NCBI RefSeq assembly: GCF_032477075.1
Contig: NZ_JAWDXO010000001.1
Coordinates: 194,084-258,083, forward strand
Length of the DNA: 64,000 bases
DNA from: Fusobacterium sp.
GTDB lineage: Bacteria > Fusobacteriota > Fusobacteriia > Fusobacteriales > Fusobacteriaceae
Reading direction: 5' to 3'
Every line of letters begins with the position of its first letter. The first letter of the stretch is position 1. The notes below the pieces were generated by a model. It was not told the origin of the DNA, ran no database searches, and saw only the letters and a program-made list of their open reading frames with translations. Positions 23,368-32,860 of this stretch are shown here, one piece after another. The position numbers and the translations under genes are program-made.

Positions 23368-25434
23368 TCAACTCAAATTTTTTAATTTTTTTATAATATT
23401 ATTTCCTTTTTCAGTTAAATAAGTACCACTTCTTCCTTTATTTACTCTAACATACTTTTCTTTTTGAAATTTTTTCAATATTTCTCTAACTTCATGCTCA
23501 GTTATAAGGCAGCCCATATCTTCACAGGCTTTTATAATTCCATTTCTTCCAAATCCTTTTCCATAGGAGTAACGATTTTCTAAAACTTGTAAAACAGCAA
23601 CTTCTTGAGGTAAAAATTTTAAATGTGAACTATTGTTAACTGATGATTTTTTAAAATTTACTTTTATATGATTTTGAATTAAACTATTTTGAAATGGTTC
23701 TGGCAAATGAATATAATCAATTTTAGATATATCCAAACATGAAAAATATTCAATTAGATTTCTTAATTCTCGGACATTTCCCAGCCATGGATAATTTAAA
23801 AATATTGATTTTACTGTATCAGTTAATTCAAAATTTGTATTTAATTCATTTTGAAAATATTTAATAAGAGAAAAGATATCTTCTTTTCTTTCTTTTAATG
23901 AAGGAATTCTAATAGGAATTACATTTAGTCTATAATATAAATCTTTTCTAAATTTAGATTGAGAAATTTTTTCAAGAATATTTTCATTTGTAGATGAAAT
24001 TATTCTTACATCTATACCAATAGGTTCTGTTGCTCCTATTTTAACTATTTCTTTTTCTTGTAAAACTCTTAATAATTTTACTTGCATCATTGGACTCATT
24101 GATTCAATTTCATCTAAAAAAAGTGTTCCTCCATTTGCAAATTCAAAAAGACCAATTTTACCACCTTTTTTTGCACCAGTAAAAGAACCTTCAGTATATC
24201 CAAAAAGTTCACTTTCAAGAAGTGTTTCAGGAAGAGCAGCACAATTTATTGCTACAAAAGCTGAATCTCTTCTGGGAGAAGCATTATGGATAGCTTGAGC
24301 AAACATTTCCTTACCTGCTCCACTGTCTCCTTCAAGAATTATAGAACAGTTATTTGCAGCCATTCGTATGGCTATATCTTTTACTGATTGAATTGCAGAA
24401 CTTGTTCCTATGATATCTTCAAATGTAAATTTAGCGTAGGATTTTTTTTTGATTTTTTGTATACGTAGTGCATTTTGCTTTTTTTCAGATAAATCGAATT
24501 TTTCTAATAAAGCAAAATTACCTAAAAATTTATTCTTTAAAAGCAGAGGCATTATTGATACACTGATTTCATTATTTTCTATTTTAATAAGTTTTGAATT
24601 TTCATTTGTAAAAATAGGCAATGGAGTAATTGAAAGCCATGGGAAAACTTCTTTTATTGATTTACCTAGGATATTAAATTTTAATTGAAGTAGATTTTTT
24701 GCTACATCATTTATCATAGTAATATTATTTTGTTCATCCATAATAATAACTCCTGAATCAAGAGAATTTAATATAGCTTCCAATTTTAATTCAGTAGTAA
24801 GGTTATTGTATGATATTTTTTGAAGAGAATAATTTTTTACAGCTAAAGAATTAATATAATTTTCAAATTCCTTCTCTTTTAATACAAAAGTGAGATCCAG
24901 TTTCAGAGCTATTTCATAAATGGTATTAACAGATAATTTTCTACATCCTAAATCAATGCAATTAGATATTTTAGAGGGAATAAGTTCTTTTTCTCCAGTT
25001 GCAAAAGCAAGATCAACTGAGGGAACTTTTTTCATTTTTGGATAATATAAAAAGAATTCAATATTAGATATTCCTAAGTGAGTTAATTGAGATAAACTCT
25101 CCATTGTCATATGCTTATTTTGATTTACTATTAATGCTTTTGTGCCAACAGGATATTTTTTTAAAATATCAATTGCTTTTTTAGAAAAAACAATATCAGC
25201 CTTAACAGTTTTAGATTCTGGGGGTAAAAAATCTTCTGCCCATTTATATTTTTTTATATCATCACTTGTAGCTGATAAAAGATATAAATCACAGTTATGA
25301 AGAAGTTTTATAGTTTTTTCTTCAATACTGTAAGTATAAATATCAATATTATCAGTGAAAACCTGAGATAATATATCTTTATAAAAATTAGCAATAGAAC
25401 TGGCTTTAGAAATTATGCCTATTGATTTTTTCAT
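23368..25434 (-). CDS. Sigma-54-dependent transcriptional activator with PrpR-like sensor
   Basis: This 688-aa enhancer-binding protein has an N-terminal sensor region of about 190 residues resembling PrpR/propionate-regulator input domains, a PAS domain (about 205-300, GVIIMDEQNNITMINDVAKNLL) and a central AAA+ sigma-54 interaction domain. Walker A is GDSGAGKE and Walker B is GGTLFLDEIE. The sigma-54 contact loop reads GSFTGA instead of the usual GAFTGA. The C-terminus is a winged helix (GIIKACEDMGCLITEHEVREILKKF) in place of the common Fis-type HTH. The start at 25434 follows AAAGGGGGAATACTA. A canonical -24/-12 promoter lies nearby at 28462, before the antiporter gene, its likely target. 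Confidence 0.9.
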   Translation of the reverse strand: MKKSIGIISKASSIANFYKDILSQVFTDNIDIYTYSIEEKTIKLLHNCDLYLLSATSDDIKKYKWAEDFLPPESKTVKADIVFSKKAIDILKKYPVGTKALIVNQNKHMTMESLSQLTHLGISNIEFFLYYPKMKKVPSVDLAFATGEKELIPSKISNCIDLGCRKLSVNTIYEIALKLDLTFVLKEKEFENYINSLAVKNYSLQKISYNNLTTELKLEAILNSLDSGVIIMDEQNNITMINDVAKNLLQLKFNILGKSIKEVFPWLSITPLPIFTNENSKLIKIENNEISVSIMPLLLKNKFLGNFALLEKFDLSEKKQNALRIQKIKKKSYAKFTFEDIIGTSSAIQSVKDIAIRMAANNCSIILEGDSGAGKEMFAQAIHNASPRRDSAFVAINCAALPETLLESELFGYTEGSFTGAKKGGKIGLFEFANGGTLFLDEIESMSPMMQVKLLRVLQEKEIVKIGATEPIGIDVRIISSTNENILEKISQSKFRKDLYYRLNVIPIRIPSLKERKEDIFSLIKYFQNELNTNFELTDTVKSIFLNYPWLGNVRELRNLIEYFSCLDISKIDYIHLPEPFQNSLIQNHIKVNFKKSSVNNSSHLKFLPQEVAVLQVLENRYSYGKGFGRNGIIKACEDMGCLITEHEVREILKKFQKEKYVRVNKGRSGTYLTEKGNNIIKKLKNLS

Positions 25435-25465
25435 TAGTATTCCCCCTTTTATAAGTATATGCAAA

Positions 25466-25489
25466 AAAAGCTGTTTAAAAACAGCTTTT
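25466..25489 (-). terminator. Hairpin between the deacylase gene and the activator gene
   Basis: AAAAGCTGTTT and AAACAGCTTTT form an 11-bp stem; a T run follows on the reverse strand. The 53-bp gap leaves no room for a promoter downstream of it, so the activator is made either by read-through or from a promoter inside the deacylase gene. Confidence 0.7.
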
Positions 25490-27077
25490 AATGAAGAACT
25501 TCTCCATATTTCCCAATTAACTTTTCATTTTTCCATGCAATTTTCCCATTGACCAGCACATAATCCATTCCTGTAGAAAGATTATTAGAGTTATCAAAAG
25601 TAGAGTTATCTCCAAGTTTATCAATATCAAAAATAAGTATATCAGCAAAATATCCTTCTTTTAAAACTCCTCGTCTTTGAAAATGCAATCTTTTGGCAGG
25701 CATTTGTGTAATTTTATGAATTCCTTCTTGTAATGAAATAATTTTTAAATCTCTGACATAATATTTAAGAAAATGTGTAAAAGCAGCCATTTTTCTAGGA
25801 TGTGGTGTATCACTTTCATCATATAGAGCATCAGAAATTACAATTGAATAAGGTAATTGTGCAATTTTTATAATATCATCTGGAGAAATATTAAAACCAA
25901 CAATTCCAACTTTTCCATCTTCATTTTTAAGTAAATGAGCAATAAATTCTATTTCATCTTTATAACCATATTCAACAGTGCAATGGTGAATGGTTTTTCC
26001 TATATATTTTTTATTTTCTATTTTTGAAAGACTGTTGATCATAGAATGAGACCAACGAAAATCAGGATCAATATTTTCATCATTTGGCCCTGGATTATAA
26101 TAGCAATAACGTATTTTTTCTATATTTTCATGAGAAGTAATTTCTTTTAATATATCAGTAAAAGGTCTGTCTAAAAAAGAAACTGGAAGAATTGCAGCTA
26201 AAGTAGTAGCAGTTCCATGATAAGGATAAAAATCTACTGTAATATCCATTCCTTTTTTTTCTTGGGCTTCCTCTATTAACTTAATTGCTTTATCAAGAGT
26301 TTTTCCCCAGTTGTCTGGACCCAATGCTTTTAAATGACTTATATGGAGAGACATTTCATTTTCTTCAGCAATCTCAATACTTTCCTTAACTGCTTCTACA
26401 AGTCTTGAAGCTTCATCACGCATATGTGGCATATAAATCAACTGTTTTCCTTTACATGGAGCAAATAATTTTTTCATTTCTTCTGCAGTATTATATACTT
26501 CAGGGAGATATACTAAACCAGATGAAAATCCTTTTACTCCACAAGAAATAGCTTCATTGATATATTTTTGGGCTTCTTTCATTTCTGATTCAGTAAAGGC
26601 AGAAGGTTTATATCCTTTTACAGCAACTCTGATAGAACCAGTACCTTGCAATGTTGAGATATTGACAGCTTTATTTATAGTTTTTAAATCAGCAATATAA
26701 TCACTTAATTTTGGATATTTAATATCATTTACAGGATAACCATGTGTTGGAACAGAATAGTCATATAGATTTTTTGAGTTTTGTGTATAAGGAGCAAATG
26801 AAAAACCACAAACTCCAGTTCCTATAGTAGTAATTCCTTGAGCTAATTCAAGTTCTCCGAAATTTTTTTTAAAAACTGCAAGATCACAATGTCTATGAAT
26901 ATCAATGAATCCAGGAGTTACAAGTTTATTTTCAGCATCTATAATTTTTGCAGCTTTAAAGGTAATACATTTATCTATCTTTTCAATAATATTATTTTTA
27001 ATAAGAATATCCCCAATAAATGGTTTGTTTTCTAGTGTTCCATCATAAATCAAGCCATTTTTAATTAGTATATACAT
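25488..27077 (-). CDS. N-acyl-D-amino-acid deacylase (D-aminoacylase family)
   Basis: This 529-aa amidohydrolase-superfamily enzyme releases D-amino acids from N-acyl-D-amino acids. Marks are the N-terminal strand LIKNGLIYDGT, the metal motif VTPGFIDIHRHCD, the GITTIGTGVCGFSFAP segment, MPHMRDE and ISHLKALG, and SDALYDESDTPHPRK near the C-terminus. The metal motif has HRH where many members have HTH. It lies 11 bp after the D-cysteine desulfhydrase-like gene in one operon and upstream of the sigma-54 activator, forming a D-amino-acid breakdown unit. Confidence 0.88.
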   Translation of the reverse strand: MYILIKNGLIYDGTLENKPFIGDILIKNNIIEKIDKCITFKAAKIIDAENKLVTPGFIDIHRHCDLAVFKKNFGELELAQGITTIGTGVCGFSFAPYTQNSKNLYDYSVPTHGYPVNDIKYPKLSDYIADLKTINKAVNISTLQGTGSIRVAVKGYKPSAFTESEMKEAQKYINEAISCGVKGFSSGLVYLPEVYNTAEEMKKLFAPCKGKQLIYMPHMRDEASRLVEAVKESIEIAEENEMSLHISHLKALGPDNWGKTLDKAIKLIEEAQEKKGMDITVDFYPYHGTATTLAAILPVSFLDRPFTDILKEITSHENIEKIRYCYYNPGPNDENIDPDFRWSHSMINSLSKIENKKYIGKTIHHCTVEYGYKDEIEFIAHLLKNEDGKVGIVGFNISPDDIIKIAQLPYSIVISDALYDESDTPHPRKMAAFTHFLKYYVRDLKIISLQEGIHKITQMPAKRLHFQRRGVLKEGYFADILIFDIDKLGDNSTFDNSNNLSTGMDYVLVNGKIAWKNEKLIGKYGEVLH

Positions 27078-27088
27078 ATTGCCACTCC

Positions 27089-28183
27089 TTATAATTTCAT
27101 AACTGTTACATGATCATTTTCTTCATCTGACCATAATAAACTTTGTAAAGAATCACAATGTTCTTTTCCAAATAAACCAGGAGCACCACCAGAGTGAAGT
27201 AATATTGCATTTTCATTTGCTGGAATTATTTCTTTTTTTATTAAATCCACAAACCCTCTAAAAACTTTTCCAGTATAGCAGGGATCAAGTATAATTGCTT
27301 CTGAAGAAGCCATTAGCTCTATACTTTTTTGAGTTTCTAAATCAGGTTCATTATAATCTGTACCTCCATAAGGAATTGGTTCATTACCAATTTCAAGATG
27401 GATATCCTCTTTCTGACATGTAAATCCCATATCAAAATATTCACTTATTTCATTTATTGATTTTACAGTTTCTTCAATAGGACAATAATCTGGTTCTATT
27501 GGAATACCAATAATTTCAAAAGGAGCATTAAAATATTTTGCACCAGCCCATAAACCAGCAAATGTACCTGTTGAACCATAACCACATATAAGATATTTAG
27601 CATTGATATTTTGTTCCTGCATTTGTTTTATAATTTCAGGGACAAACATTGCATATCCAGCGGAACCAATAACTCCCTGTCCTCCAACAGGAATACTCAA
27701 TACTTTTTCTCCCTGAGCTTCATATTTTTTTAGAATATTATCTGTACATTCTTTTAAGAATTTTTTTTCAGCAATTTGACGTTCAGATTTTGATAAATTT
27801 TTAACTGATGAATAATCAACAAAATAAATATCAGCTCCCATCAATCTATCAAGGAGAAGATTTCCTGATAGATAATCAGGTTTTTTCCCTTTCAAAATCA
27901 GAATAGGTTTCAGTCCATATTTTATGGCAGCAGCAACTGTCAATCTACCATGATTTGTCTGTACACCACCAAATGTCATAAGTGCAGTGTAGCCATTATC
28001 AATAGCATATTGAATCAAGTATTCAAGTTTTCTTGTTTTATTACCACCTAAAGCTAATCCAGACATATCATCTCGCTTAATATATAAATTTCCTTTACCA
28101 AGTTTTTGAGAAAGTATTTTCATAAATTCAAGTGGAGTATTAGTATAACCAACATTAGCTTTTTTCAAATTTTCTATTTTCAT
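27089..28183 (-). CDS. D-cysteine desulfhydrase / ACC deaminase-family PLP enzyme
   Basis: This 364-aa PLP enzyme belongs to the fold-II family of D-cysteine desulfhydrase and 1-aminocyclopropane-1-carboxylate deaminase. The PLP lysine is in ALGGNKTRKLEYL, followed by TFGGVQTNHGRLTVAAA and the phosphate-binding CGYGSTGTFAGLWAGA. It should turn D-cysteine or another D-amino acid into a keto acid, ammonia and, for cysteine, sulfide. The start at 28183 is favoured because AAGGCGG lies 9 bases before it; an earlier ATG overlaps that site. It opens the operon with the deacylase and reads from a consensus sigma-70 promoter at 28244-28272. Confidence 0.82.
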   Translation of the reverse strand: MKIENLKKANVGYTNTPLEFMKILSQKLGKGNLYIKRDDMSGLALGGNKTRKLEYLIQYAIDNGYTALMTFGGVQTNHGRLTVAAAIKYGLKPILILKGKKPDYLSGNLLLDRLMGADIYFVDYSSVKNLSKSERQIAEKKFLKECTDNILKKYEAQGEKVLSIPVGGQGVIGSAGYAMFVPEIIKQMQEQNINAKYLICGYGSTGTFAGLWAGAKYFNAPFEIIGIPIEPDYCPIEETVKSINEISEYFDMGFTCQKEDIHLEIGNEPIPYGGTDYNEPDLETQKSIELMASSEAIILDPCYTGKVFRGFVDLIKKEIIPANENAILLHSGGAPGLFGKEHCDSLQSLLWSDEENDHVTVMKL

Positions 28184-28243
28184 TAAAATCATCCGCCTTT
28201 TAAAAAAATAATAAGGCAAATATTTAAGTTTATGTTCACTTGT

Positions 28244-28272
28244 ATTATAAGAGGGAAAAAATAAGATGTCAA
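28244..28272 (-). promoter_or_regulatory. Sigma-70 promoter of the D-amino-acid operon
   Basis: On the reverse strand TTGACA (28267-28272) and TATAAT (28244-28249) are perfect hexamers 17 bp apart, about 60 bp before the start at 28183. The catabolic operon therefore seems to use the housekeeping sigma factor, unlike the divergent antiporter gene. Confidence 0.8.
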
Positions 28273-28296
28273 GATTATTTTAATATATAGGTTAAA

Positions 28297-28334
28297 TATC
28301 CTGTTTTAATTTTATTTTATCCTATTTTTATCCT
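28297..28334. promoter_or_regulatory. Helically phased TATCCT repeats, candidate enhancer
   Basis: TATCCT occurs at 28297, 28318 and 28329, spaced 21 and 11 bp, i.e. two turns and one turn of B-DNA. They lie 128-165 bp upstream of the -24 element, the usual position for sigma-54 activator binding. Assignment to the activator at 23368 is inference. Confidence 0.5.
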
Positions 28335-28461
28335 TATTTCACCAATTTATGTTTTTATAGTAGATATTTTTGGGAATATAATTGCATTTTTAATAGAAAA
28401 TTATAAAATTATTTTTAATAGAAATTTTAATATATTCTTTAATTGTAAGTTATTATATTTA

Positions 28462-28476
28462 TGGCACAAAAGTTGC
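28462..28476 (+). promoter_or_regulatory. Sigma-54 (-24/-12) promoter of the antiporter gene
   Basis: TGGCAC, five bases, TTGC(T) matches the sigma-54 consensus exactly, with GG at 28463-28464 and GC at 28475-28476. It lies about 86 bp before the antiporter ATG. A sigma-54 activator is encoded in the neighbouring divergent operon. Confidence 0.85.
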
Positions 28477-28562
28477 TTATATATAGTGCAGAGGTAAATA
28501 TATAAGTTATGTTCAATTTTTTAAAATGGGGGTATCATAAAAACATATAAAGGAGAGGGGTT

Positions 28563-29900
28563 ATGAAAGAAAAAAAATTAGGTGGATCTGCGTTTATTCC
28601 TATGTTAGTTTTTCTTATTCTTTATTTGGGCAGTGGATGCTATTTTACAATAACAGGTGTAAGTAATGCATGGAACTTATTTCCGCGCCATGCTGCAATA
28701 TTTATTGGAATCATAGTGGCATGTCTTATGTATAGACAGATGCCTTTTGAAACAAAAATTAAGAAGTTTTGTATTGCAGCAGGAAATGATGGAGTAGTAA
28801 TGATGTGTATGATTTTCTTAGTCGCAGGGGCTTTTGCAGGAGTAGCGAAACAAATGGGGGGAGTAGCCAGTGTTGTAAATTTAGGACTTTCTTTTATTCC
28901 AACAAGTTTTGTATTACCAGGAATTTTTATAATATCTTCACTTGTTGCAACTGCTATTGGTACTTCTTCAGGAACTCTTGTAGCTATTGCTCCGATTGCT
29001 CTTGCAATAGCTGAAACTACAGGAACAAGTATTCCTATGTTTTTTGGAGCTGTCTATAGTGGAGCTCTATTTGGTGATAATTTATCTATTATTTCAGACA
29101 CAACTATAGCAGCAACTAAAGGTGCTGGTTGTGAAATGAAAGATAAGTTTAAAATGAATTTTAAGATTGCTCTGCCAGCAGCAATAGTTTCAGCAATACT
29201 TTATTATATAACAGGAAGTCATATAACTATCAGTTCAGAAACACTTCCATACAATATATTGCTTATTTTACCTTATATTTATGTAATAGTAGCAGCAGTA
29301 AAAGGAATAGATGTATTTATAGTTCTTGTGTCTGGAACATTCCTTGCAGGAATTGTTGGAATGTTTGCTGGAACTATGACAATGATAACATTTGTTCAAT
29401 CAATTGGAACTGGAATGTCTGGAATGATGTCTACAGCAATAGTAGCAATGCTTTTAAGAGGTCTTATTGGATTGATTGAGGAATTTGGTGGAATTGAATG
29501 GCTTATAAAAGTACTTCGCAGAAATGTTAAAACTCGTAAAGGAGCAGAATATTGCATAGGGGCTATGTCAGGGTTATTAGATTTTGCACTTATTAATAAT
29601 ACGATTGCTATAATGATAACAGCACCTATAGCAAAAGATATTGCAGAAGAACATCATATTTCTCCTAAAAGAAATGCAAGTTTAATGGATATTTTTGCCT
29701 GTGCTGTTCATGGACTTGCTCCACATGCAGGGGGTATGTTGACACTTTCTGGTTTTTATGCAGCATTAAATCCTCTTGAAGTAGTTAAATATAATTTTTA
29801 TTGTTATTTCTTAATTTTAGCAGTAATTATCACAATTCAATTTGGTTTACTTCGTACTAAAGAAGAAAAAGAGTATATAAAAAGTCAAGAAAGAGTTTAA
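28563..29900 (+). CDS. NhaC-type Na+/H+ antiporter-family transporter
   Basis: This 445-aa inner-membrane protein has about 11-12 hydrophobic helices and NhaC-family features: MCMIFLVAGAFAGVAKQMGG, SSLVATAIGTSSGTLVAIAPIA and SGALFGDNLSIISDTTIAAT. Members exchange Na+ for H+ or, in amino-acid catabolic clusters, exchange or import organic substrates. It is divergent from D-cysteine desulfhydrase and D-aminoacylase genes and has a sigma-54 promoter, so it may import D-amino acids or N-acyl derivatives and not act in pH control. A bidirectional terminator at 29930-29970 follows. Confidence 0.85.
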   Translation: MKEKKLGGSAFIPMLVFLILYLGSGCYFTITGVSNAWNLFPRHAAIFIGIIVACLMYRQMPFETKIKKFCIAAGNDGVVMMCMIFLVAGAFAGVAKQMGGVASVVNLGLSFIPTSFVLPGIFIISSLVATAIGTSSGTLVAIAPIALAIAETTGTSIPMFFGAVYSGALFGDNLSIISDTTIAATKGAGCEMKDKFKMNFKIALPAAIVSAILYYITGSHITISSETLPYNILLILPYIYVIVAAVKGIDVFIVLVSGTFLAGIVGMFAGTMTMITFVQSIGTGMSGMMSTAIVAMLLRGLIGLIEEFGGIEWLIKVLRRNVKTRKGAEYCIGAMSGLLDFALINNTIAIMITAPIAKDIAEEHHISPKRNASLMDIFACAVHGLAPHAGGMLTLSGFYAALNPLEVVKYNFYCYFLILAVIITIQFGLLRTKEEKEYIKSQERV

Positions 29901-29929
29901 TAGTTAAAGTAATAATATTTATAATATAA

Positions 29930-29970
29930 AAAATGGTGACAAAAAAGATAAATTAACAAGTCACCATTTT
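29930..29970. terminator. Bidirectional terminator
   Basis: AAAATGGTGAC and GTCACCATTTT form a perfect 11-bp stem between the convergent antiporter and gamma-glutamyltransferase genes. A and T tracts flank it. Confidence 0.8.
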
Positions 29971-29987
29971 CTTATTAAAATTTTATT

Positions 29988-31595
29988 TTAATATAAAGCA
30001 ATATGTCCATCTGTTCTAGGTTCAGTTCCACCTACTAGAACTCCATTTTCCATTCTCCAGATGATCTCTCCTCTTCCCATCATTAGTGGATCATACAGAA
30101 CTTTTATATCATGACCCATTGCTGCTAATTCATATGCTATATGTTCTGGAACTCCATATTCCAATTCTATATTTTTCTTTCCTACCCACTGCCATCTTGG
30201 AGCATCTAAGGCTGCCTGTGGATTCATTAGGAAATCCACTGTATTAGTTACCACCTGTACATGTCCCTGTGGCTGCATAAATCCTCCCATTACTCCAAAT
30301 GGTCCTACAGCTTTTCCATCTTTTCCTAAAAATCCTGGTATTATTGTATGATATGGTTTCTTTCCTGGTCCTACACAGTTTGCACTTTCAAGATCAAGGT
30401 TAAAGTTATTACCTCTGTTATGAAGAGCTATTCCTGTTCCAGGCACTACCATTCCAGAACCAAATCCCATATAATTACTTTGAATATACGATATCATATT
30501 TCCTTCATTATCTGCTGCTGCCAGATATACAGTTCCTCCACAATATGGATCTCCTGCTTCTGGCATTATAGCTGTACTTCCTATCAGTTTTGCTCTATCC
30601 TCTGCATATGCTTTAGATAGTAATTGTTCAACTGTTACTTTCATAAATCTAGGGTCTGCTACATATTTTTGCACATCTACAAATGCAAGCTTCATTGCTT
30701 CTATCATTGTATGATATGATCTTACTGTTTCTCTCGCTTCAAACTGGAATCTATCTAAGATATTAAGCGCCATAAGAGCACTTATTCCATGCCCATTAGG
30801 TGGAAGTTCATAAACATCATACCCATGATATTTTACAGAAATAGGTTCCACCCATTCTGCTTCAAACTCTTCTAAGTCATCTTTTCTAAGATATCCATTA
30901 TATTTTTTAGAGAATGCATCTATTTTATCTGCAAGCTCTCCTTTATAGAAAGCATCTGCATAAGTATCTCCTATCATTTCCAAAGTATCTGCATGATCTG
31001 GAAGTCTTACTACATCTCCTATCTCTGGGCATTTTCCATTTTCTGTAAAAGTTTCAAACCAGTATTTAAATTCTTCTCCTTCTTCTTTACCAAAGTTAAC
31101 AGCAGCTTTCTTCCAAAGTTTAGCAACATTTACAGGTACAGCATACCCTTCTCTTGCTAATTTTACAGCTGGAGCTACAACTTCACTTAAAGGAAGTTTA
31201 CCGAATTTCTTGCTTAATTCTGCCCAAGCTTTAGGTATTCCTGGTACATTTACAGGAATGAATCCATATTTAGGCATCTCCTTTAATCCTTTATTTAAAA
31301 GATCTTGAGCTTCAAGAAGCTTTGGTGAGGGACCACTGGCATTAAGTCCATACATTTTATTATTTACACTGAGGATAGCAAACCCATCTCCTCCTATTCC
31401 ATTACCAGTAGGCTCTACAACAGTAAGAGCAGCAGCAGTGGCAATAGCAGCATCTATTGCATTTCCTCCTTTTTTAAGTATTTCAAGTCCAGCTTGTGCA
31501 GCAAGTGGAGATCCAGTTGCTACCATTCCATTTTTAGCATACATCACATTTCTTCTTGATGGATACGGATAAATAGTAGAATCAAATTTTAACAT
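29988..31595 (-). CDS. ggt: Gamma-glutamyltransferase (gamma-glutamyltranspeptidase family)
   Basis: This 535-aa N-terminal-nucleophile hydrolase cleaves or transfers gamma-glutamyl groups, for example from glutathione. The self-cleavage site and nucleophile Thr lie in GDPYCGGTVYLAAAD. Other marks are GGNAIDAAIATAAALTVVEP and GNGIGGDGFA at the N-terminus and the C-terminal GGFMQPQGHVQV. No signal peptide is seen, so it seems cytoplasmic, like the YwrD branch, unlike periplasmic E. coli Ggt. It ends an operon with a carrier and a family-5 binding protein, suggesting internal breakdown of imported gamma-glutamyl compounds. Confidence 0.9.
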   Translation of the reverse strand: MLKFDSTIYPYPSRRNVMYAKNGMVATGSPLAAQAGLEILKKGGNAIDAAIATAAALTVVEPTGNGIGGDGFAILSVNNKMYGLNASGPSPKLLEAQDLLNKGLKEMPKYGFIPVNVPGIPKAWAELSKKFGKLPLSEVVAPAVKLAREGYAVPVNVAKLWKKAAVNFGKEEGEEFKYWFETFTENGKCPEIGDVVRLPDHADTLEMIGDTYADAFYKGELADKIDAFSKKYNGYLRKDDLEEFEAEWVEPISVKYHGYDVYELPPNGHGISALMALNILDRFQFEARETVRSYHTMIEAMKLAFVDVQKYVADPRFMKVTVEQLLSKAYAEDRAKLIGSTAIMPEAGDPYCGGTVYLAAADNEGNMISYIQSNYMGFGSGMVVPGTGIALHNRGNNFNLDLESANCVGPGKKPYHTIIPGFLGKDGKAVGPFGVMGGFMQPQGHVQVVTNTVDFLMNPQAALDAPRWQWVGKKNIELEYGVPEHIAYELAAMGHDIKVLYDPLMMGRGEIIWRMENGVLVGGTEPRTDGHIALY

Positions 31596-31645
31596 CTTAT
31601 TCCTCCTAGAGATTAATTTAAAATTTATATGAAGATATGTTTTTA

Positions 31646-32827
31646 TTAAAGAAGCTCAACAAATATTCCTGCGATAATGATAGAGATAGTGGTTACTGAA
31701 GCAAGTCCTGCAACAACATATGCTGGAATTATTCTTTTAAGTATAGCATTTTTTTCCTCTTCGTCATCTGTAAGAGCAGTAGCTATTTCATTAGCAATAA
31801 GATATGTAGCTGGGAATCCAAGAAGCTGTGCCATAGCTATACCCATTGCCAGATCTCTTGATCCAACTATTTTCCATGTAGGAAGAAGATAAATTAAAAG
31901 ATAAGTTCCTATTACAAATGCAGCAAATATTATAAGCAGTTGGAATCCCAAAGTAGTAAGATCTCCAAAAGAAATTTTAGCAAGAGATGGAATCAAACTT
32001 GCAAAAACTGCAAATGAAAGGAATCCAGAAACTTTTGCTTTATCAAGTATAGCATTAGGAACAGCTCCAGTATATGAAAGAATAGTTCCCAGTAAAAGTG
32101 CTGTAATACTAGCATTAAGTCCAGTTTTTTCCTGAACTATTCTTGAAATGAAAGCTGCAGCAGCAGCAATAGCCATACAAGTAAAAGATGTAAAATATTT
32201 TTCATTCTTTTTAGCAAAAGTTATTTTAGTTTCTTTAACTGGAGCTTTTTTATCATCAGTAACAGCTTGAATTTTTCCAGCTCTGAATTGTTCTAATACT
32301 TTTCTTCCTTCTCTCATACCAAAGTATGAAGCAGGAGGAGTTCCAACAAATTTCTGAATAGCATACACAAGAGTACCAAGTGCAGCAACAGTTTGGAATC
32401 CTTTTTCCATAGCAGCACCAGTCATTATTTGAGTAGCAATAATTCCACCATTAATAATAGGAATAGAAACAACAGCTGCTTCTTTTCCAACTAGGGGAAT
32501 AACAGCAAAGACAGCAATTATTCCTACTATCATGGAAATAATTGCCATAACAACAGTTCTCCATTCATCAATAAGTTCTTTAATGTTAATCATAGTTCCC
32601 ATGTGAAAAATAAGCAAAGGAGCACTCCAAGCAGCTGATTGAGATAATCCTGCTTTTTGAATCATATCAGCTGGTATCATTTTAGTCATAAATCCAACTA
32701 AGAATAAAAACATTGCAACAAAAACTGATGAAAGCTTAGCTTTTGTAAAAACTCCTAAAAAATCACCTATTGCAAAGAATAGTACCGTTAAAAATAAAAA
32801 TAAAAACATGTAACCTGCGTTCGTCAT
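31646..32827 (-). CDS. Multi-spanning membrane carrier of uncertain family
   Basis: This 393-aa protein has about ten hydrophobic helices in two halves separated by a charged loop (about residues 185-215, with DDKKAPVKETK). Segments such as SIPIINGGIIATQIMTGAAMEKG and GIAMAQLLGFPATYLIANEIATAL suggest an inverted-repeat secondary transporter, distantly like Na+/glutamate or keto-acid symporters; I cannot assign a family with confidence. It lies between a binding-protein gene (33 bp) and ggt (50 bp) on one transcript, so a gamma-glutamyl peptide, glutathione or glutamate is a reasonable guess for its substrate. Confidence 0.65.
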   Translation of the reverse strand: MTNAGYMFLFLFLTVLFFAIGDFLGVFTKAKLSSVFVAMFLFLVGFMTKMIPADMIQKAGLSQSAAWSAPLLIFHMGTMINIKELIDEWRTVVMAIISMIVGIIAVFAVIPLVGKEAAVVSIPIINGGIIATQIMTGAAMEKGFQTVAALGTLVYAIQKFVGTPPASYFGMREGRKVLEQFRAGKIQAVTDDKKAPVKETKITFAKKNEKYFTSFTCMAIAAAAAFISRIVQEKTGLNASITALLLGTILSYTGAVPNAILDKAKVSGFLSFAVFASLIPSLAKISFGDLTTLGFQLLIIFAAFVIGTYLLIYLLPTWKIVGSRDLAMGIAMAQLLGFPATYLIANEIATALTDDEEEKNAILKRIIPAYVVAGLASVTTISIIIAGIFVELL

Positions 32828-32860
32828 AAATTTTCCCCCTTAATCGCGTTTTTTATTTAA

